From Hungatella sp. UBA5982 (lineage in GTDB: Bacteria > Bacillota > Clostridia > Lachnospirales > Lachnospiraceae), in the NCBI GenBank assembly GCA_002429965.1, contig DJBG01000105.1, positions 3,626-15,960 on the forward strand: 12,335 nucleotides of DNA, given 5' to 3'. Positions within the stretch are counted from its first letter, which is position 1; the number at the start of each line of letters is the position of its first letter. Positions 8,620 through 12,335 of the stretch are shown one piece after another. The notes beneath the pieces are model-generated. The model ran no database searches and was not told the DNA's origin. It saw only the letters and a list, made by a program, of their open reading frames with translations. The position numbers and the translations under genes are program-made.

Positions 8620-10173
8620 TTGAATAAAAAAAGAGTATTAGTTGGCAGCCCGGTTTATCAAAAAATAAATATTTTGAAGGAGTTTTTAAGATCGTTAAAA
8701 AATCTTAGGCGGAATACTATTTCGATTGACTATATGTTTGTTGATGACAATATTGATGATGAAGCCAGTCATCTGTTAGCTGGCTTTGAAAGAGAAGATT
8801 CGAAGGTTATTATCATTCGAGGTAATGGACCGGGAGAGTATGAGTGTAATGATGAATCCCACCTATGGAACGACAGCTTAATGTTAAAAGTAGCAAATTA
8901 CAAAAATCATATCATTAATTATGCAATAGACAATAATTATGATTATCTGTTTTTTGTGGACTCCGATTTGGTTTTGCATCCTAACTTAATAGAGCATTTG
9001 AAAATTCAAGATAAGGATATAATATCTGAAGTTTTTTGGTCTCAATGGCATAAAAATAGACCTTTCGAGCCGAATGTCTGGATGTTTGACGAATATGATT
9101 TAGTTCCTAAAATGTTAGGTGAAGTCTTAAGTGATAAAGAGGCTGAAATACGACAAACTAAGTTTTTAAACCAGCTTAGGATACCGGGCGTATATGAAGT
9201 GGGTGGGTTGGGAGCGTGCACATTGCTAAGCAGAGCCTCATTGGTGAAAGGCGTTAGTTTTAAGCCAATTAAAAACTTAACCATACATGGTGAAGACAGA
9301 TTTTTCTGTATACGTGCAGTGGTACTCGGCATTGATCTATTTGTTGATACTACTTATCCGGCATATCATATTTACAGAGAACAGGATTTAGCAGGAGTTC
9401 AGGATTATGTAAAAGATTGCGAAGCTGACCTTGGCTTTGTACGTCAATATAAAGAAGAGGAAAATAAAATCACTCTTTCCATGATAGTGAAAAATGAAGC
9501 AGGGCGTTATCTGAAACAGGTATTAGAAAGTTTAAAGGGACATATTGATGAAGCTGTTATCATAGATGACGCAAGCTGTGATGATACAGTAAATATGTGC
9601 AGAGCAATACTAAAAGAAATTCCATTGCATATAATACAAAATGATAAATCTATGTTTGCAAGTGAGGCCCAACTTAGGAAAAAGCAATGGGAGGAAACTG
9701 TAAAAACAAATCCAGATTGGATTTTAAATCTTGATGCTGATGAAATATTAGAAAAGAATTTTTGGAAAAATGCACAGGAACTCATTAATAACCGGGACTA
9801 TGATTTGTATTGCTTTAGACTATTTGATATGTGGAATAATACACAATATCGAGAAGATGAATATTGGAATGCACATAACGTTTATAGACCGTTTTTAATG
9901 AGATATCAACCTGATTTTAAATATAAATGGAATGAAGCAGCGCAACATTGCGGAAGATTTCCCATAAATACGTCCTCTTTCCCTAAGTCAGCATTGGAAT
10001 TCAGAGTAAAGCATCTTGGCTGGTCAGCGCCGGTCGATCGAGTTGAAAAGTATAAAAGATATCAGCTTTTAGATTCGGATGCTATATATGGAATTAAGGA
10101 ACAATACGATTCCATCCTGGATACCGATCCCAATTTAGTAAAATGGGATGAGGATCAAATGAATGAAAATTAA
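8620..10173 (+). CDS. Tandem-domain glycosyltransferase, GT2/GT-A type (517 aa)
   Basis: Two GT-A-like domains lie in one chain. Domain 1 (about 3-250) opens KRVLVGSPVYQK, has FVDDNIDDEA and the metal-binding DSD (114-116) in FFVDSDLVLHPN. Domain 2 (about 283-490) is a classic family 2 domain: ITLSMIVKNEAGRYLKQVLESL, then AVIIDDASCDDT for nucleotide binding and LNLDADEIL with DAD (372-374). Both carry acidic motifs, so two successive transfers are possible. No membrane segment is seen, so it is cytoplasmic and uses nucleotide sugars. The start is TTG 8620 with only a weak upstream GCGAG. Its stop overlaps the next glycosyltransferase-like gene by 11 bases. With a UDP-GlcNAc 2-epimerase nearby, a surface or spore-coat glycan is the likely product; acceptor and sugar are unknown. 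Confidence 0.85.
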   Translation: MNKKRVLVGSPVYQKINILKEFLRSLKNLRRNTISIDYMFVDDNIDDEASHLLAGFEREDSKVIIIRGNGPGEYECNDESHLWNDSLMLKVANYKNHIINYAIDNNYDYLFFVDSDLVLHPNLIEHLKIQDKDIISEVFWSQWHKNRPFEPNVWMFDEYDLVPKMLGEVLSDKEAEIRQTKFLNQLRIPGVYEVGGLGACTLLSRASLVKGVSFKPIKNLTIHGEDRFFCIRAVVLGIDLFVDTTYPAYHIYREQDLAGVQDYVKDCEADLGFVRQYKEEENKITLSMIVKNEAGRYLKQVLESLKGHIDEAVIIDDASCDDTVNMCRAILKEIPLHIIQNDKSMFASEAQLRKKQWEETVKTNPDWILNLDADEILEKNFWKNAQELINNRDYDLYCFRLFDMWNNTQYREDEYWNAHNVYRPFLMRYQPDFKYKWNEAAQHCGRFPINTSSFPKSALEFRVKHLGWSAPVDRVEKYKRYQLLDSDAIYGIKEQYDSILDTDPNLVKWDEDQMNEN

Positions 10174-11425
10174 AAAGAAGATAAATGTTGGCGTGGGTTT
10201 TGTAACAGGACGAAAAAATTTTAAAAATGTTGTAAAAACCTATGTTGACAACTGGAATGAATCCGGACTTGTTGATAATAAAAAAATTGCTGTTCATCTG
10301 TTTGTCGCGTATGACTTAAAGTATTACAGTACAAAAGTGAGCGATTACAAAATTACGGACGATGAGATATTGGCATTGGTAGATTCCGCTTATTATTTAG
10401 GTAATTCTGCAATAACAAATGAAATGCAATATCTGGTAGAAAATGATGTTATCACCTTAAAAGAGGCGAAACTTATTTTTGGTGAAGGATATGCGATGAA
10501 AAGAAATGCAGTATTATATTTTGCTTTAAAAAACAAAATGGACTATCTCATTTTCCTTGATGATGATGAATATCCAATAGCAACTATTAAAATCAACAAC
10601 AGTCTTGTTTGGAAAGGTCAGGAAGTTTTATCGACGCATATTAACAATATTAAATATGCAGATATGACACATGGGTATCATTGCGGTTATATTTCTCCAA
10701 TACCTCAGTTGGATTTTAACGAAAAGCTTTCAGAAGACGAATTTAGAATTTTCATTGAGTCAATAAGCAATGATATTATTAACTGGGATTCAATAAAAGA
10801 AAAAATGAAAGATGGCGGTGTTACATATGCCGACCTTGATATTATAAATAGCGATACAATTGAAATAGTTAAAGAAGTAAATGGAATGAAATTTATTTCG
10901 GGTGCTAATTTGGCCTTTAACCTCAAAAATCTTGATAAATTATTTCCGTTTTATAACCCGCCGGGAGCAAGAGGAGAAGATACTTTTTTAAGCACCTGCA
11001 TTGGTGAATGTAGTATAAGAAAAGTTCCTTGCTACACCTTCCACGACGGGTTCTCAAATTATGAGCATTTGCTTCTGGGAGTTCTTCCTAATAAATTAAA
11101 AGCATTGAAAGCGGATTCAGGAGCTATTACAATAAGATTTTTAAAGGCTTCAATAGGCTGGATCAGATATAAACCGCTTTTGCTTTATATTACCCAAAGA
11201 GATAATTACGAAGCTGAAATTAAAAAAATGAAAGAAGACTTAACGATAGTTATTCCGAAGATCTGCAATTATTTTGGGAATGATCAATTTAACAATATAT
11301 TAGATGAACTTGAATTTTATCACGCACATGTAGAACAGCACTATATAGATTTTGAAAATACAAAGTCAGCTTGGTTGAAGATAATCAAGTTTCTAAAGAA
11401 TAATGAAAATATATTAAAAAAATAA
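10163..11425 (+). CDS. Divergent GT-A-like glycosyltransferase (420 aa)
   Basis: The sequence opens INVGVGFVTGRKNFKNVVKTY, like the first strand and helix of a GT-A fold. It carries a DXD-type motif LIFLDDDEYP (D133-D135) after a predicted strand, a segment FISGANLAFNLKN resembling the acceptor-side of GT2 enzymes, and GEDTFLST (271-278), whose ED pair sits where the catalytic base is found in family 2. A strict family match is not evident, so it is called GT-A-like. The C-terminal third (about 330-420) is helical and basic. No membrane segment is visible. ATG 10163 overlaps the previous gene by 11 bases, so the two are coupled. It probably adds a sugar to the same glycan as its neighbour. 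Confidence 0.7.
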   Translation: MKIKKKINVGVGFVTGRKNFKNVVKTYVDNWNESGLVDNKKIAVHLFVAYDLKYYSTKVSDYKITDDEILALVDSAYYLGNSAITNEMQYLVENDVITLKEAKLIFGEGYAMKRNAVLYFALKNKMDYLIFLDDDEYPIATIKINNSLVWKGQEVLSTHINNIKYADMTHGYHCGYISPIPQLDFNEKLSEDEFRIFIESISNDIINWDSIKEKMKDGGVTYADLDIINSDTIEIVKEVNGMKFISGANLAFNLKNLDKLFPFYNPPGARGEDTFLSTCIGECSIRKVPCYTFHDGFSNYEHLLLGVLPNKLKALKADSGAITIRFLKASIGWIRYKPLLLYITQRDNYEAEIKKMKEDLTIVIPKICNYFGNDQFNNILDELEFYHAHVEQHYIDFENTKSAWLKIIKFLKNNENILKK

Positions 11426-11479
11426 AATCAAATTTAAAGTGACACATGATCTGACAATACAAAAGGAGGGAATGGCAGA

Positions 11480-12335
11480 ATGAAAACAGTTATGCTGATC
11501 TTTGGTACACGCCCCGAGGCAATTAAGATGTGCACTTTGGTGAATGAATTGAAGAGTCGAAAAAATATAAAAACAATAGTCTGTGTATCTGGGCAGCATC
11601 GTCAAATGCTGGATCAAGTATTGACAACTTTTAATGTAATATCTGGTTATGATTTGTCAATTATGCAGGATCATCAGACACTATTTGATATAACAACCAA
11701 CATTCTAAATCGTATTAAAAGTGTTTTAGAAGAAGTTAAACCTGATGTGGTATTAGTACATGGCGACACTTCTACCACTTTTGTAACTGCTCTGGCTTGC
11801 TACTACCTGCAAATTCCGGTCGGACATGTTGAGGCTGGACTTAGAACTTATAATATTTTCTCACCATATCCGGAAGAGTTTAATCGTCAGGCAGTCGGTA
11901 TCATTGCAAGGTTTCATTTTGCACCGACAGAATTATCTAAAAACAACTTAATTCATGAAGGGAAAGCCCCATCAACGATTTATGTGACTGGGAACACTGC
12001 GATTGATGCACTAAAAACTACGGTGAGAGAGGACTATACTCACGAGCAGCTTACATGGGCAGAAGGAAGCAGACTCATCATGCTGACGGCTCATCGCAGA
12101 GAAAATCTTGGAGAACCACTTAACAACATGTTCAGAGCGATAAAGAGAATTGTCGATGAGACGCCAGATATCAAGGTGCTCTATCCCATTCATATGAACC
12201 CGGTGGTAAGGGAAGCTGCCAATACAATCCTTGGCAAACATGATAGAATAAGAATAATTGAACCCGTCGATGTTTTGGATTTTCACAATTTTCTTTCAAG
12301 ATGTTATTTGATATTGACTGATAGCGGTGGGATAA
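11480..12335 (+). CDS. wecB: UDP-N-acetylglucosamine 2-epimerase (non-hydrolysing), 3'-truncated by window end
   Basis: It interconverts UDP-GlcNAc and UDP-ManNAc, feeding cell-wall polysaccharides such as teichoic linkage units, capsules or ManNAcA-containing glycans. Clear family markers are FGTRPEAIK (8-16), VHGDTSTT (D96), HVEAGLRT (E118), YPEEFNRQ (E132/E133), TAHRRENLG (H205) and LTDSGG (279-284), spaced as in WecB/MnaA. About 285 of the usual 370-390 residues are present; the frame is open at base 12335. Start ATG 11480 follows AAAGGAGG (11462-11469); an ATG at 11472 is out of the frame and stops after three codons. A 54-base gap with no terminator separates it from the glycosyltransferase gene, so it is probably in the same operon. 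Confidence 0.93.
   Translation, partial: MKTVMLIFGTRPEAIKMCTLVNELKSRKNIKTIVCVSGQHRQMLDQVLTTFNVISGYDLSIMQDHQTLFDITTNILNRIKSVLEEVKPDVVLVHGDTSTTFVTALACYYLQIPVGHVEAGLRTYNIFSPYPEEFNRQAVGIIARFHFAPTELSKNNLIHEGKAPSTIYVTGNTAIDALKTTVREDYTHEQLTWAEGSRLIMLTAHRRENLGEPLNNMFRAIKRIVDETPDIKVLYPIHMNPVVREAANTILGKHDRIRIIEPVDVLDFHNFLSRCYLILTDSGGI

Noticed and set aside
12011..12286. A 91-codon reverse-strand frame at the right end
   Set aside because: It lies opposite the clearly recognisable UDP-GlcNAc 2-epimerase and has no independent support.

Overview
The window looks like an accessory stretch of a low-to-mid GC Gram-positive anaerobe, most likely a gut Clostridia member (Lachnospiraceae/Oscillospiraceae-like). 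The reasons are strong AAGGAGG-type ribosome binding sites, TTG starts, sigma-A promoters, a beta-glucoside-type PTS, an RpiR regulator and a CIRCE heat-shock operator. No family-level assignment can be proven from this sequence alone. The window is a mosaic: AT-rich ends flank a visibly more GC-rich sugar cassette (about 1400-7980).

Region 1 (1-1284) is a small AT-rich operon: a promoter, a 66-aa XRE repressor, a four-helix membrane protein resembling DUF6773, and a membrane-anchored protein with an Ig-like domain. The genes are joined by 4-base and 8-base overlaps.

Region 2 (1330-7976) is a carbohydrate cassette. An RpiR/MurR-family regulator has its own promoter and terminator. A new promoter (TTGCAG-17-TATAAT) then drives four tightly overlapping genes: a protein that reads as a degenerate paralogue of an FAD oxidoreductase, an intact FAD oxidoreductase with a helical-repeat C-terminus, a PTS EIIBC permease with no IIA in view, and a GH1 6-phospho-beta-glucosidase. 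The likely plan is that the permease imports and phosphorylates a beta-glucoside, GH1 cleaves it, the RpiR protein senses a phosphosugar, and the flavoprotein pair oxidises the sugar or the aglycone. The pseudo-enzyme/flavoenzyme pair is the most novel item here.

Region 3 (7977-8476) is a 500-base gap with unusual content: a hairpin, a 14-bp palindrome, a short reading frame carrying an RlmD-like VETVCLLS motif (possible integration scar), an apparently complete sigma-A promoter plus CIRCE operator with no chaperone gene, a strong terminator about 60 bases further on, and a hairpin that may be an IS200/IS605-type relic.

Region 4 (8477-12335) is an AT-rich glycan cluster: a 37-aa lysine-rich mini-protein, a tandem-domain GT2 glycosyltransferase, a second divergent GT-A-like protein, and a UDP-GlcNAc 2-epimerase cut off by the window end. 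Together they suggest synthesis of a surface or spore glycan containing ManNAc-derived sugars.
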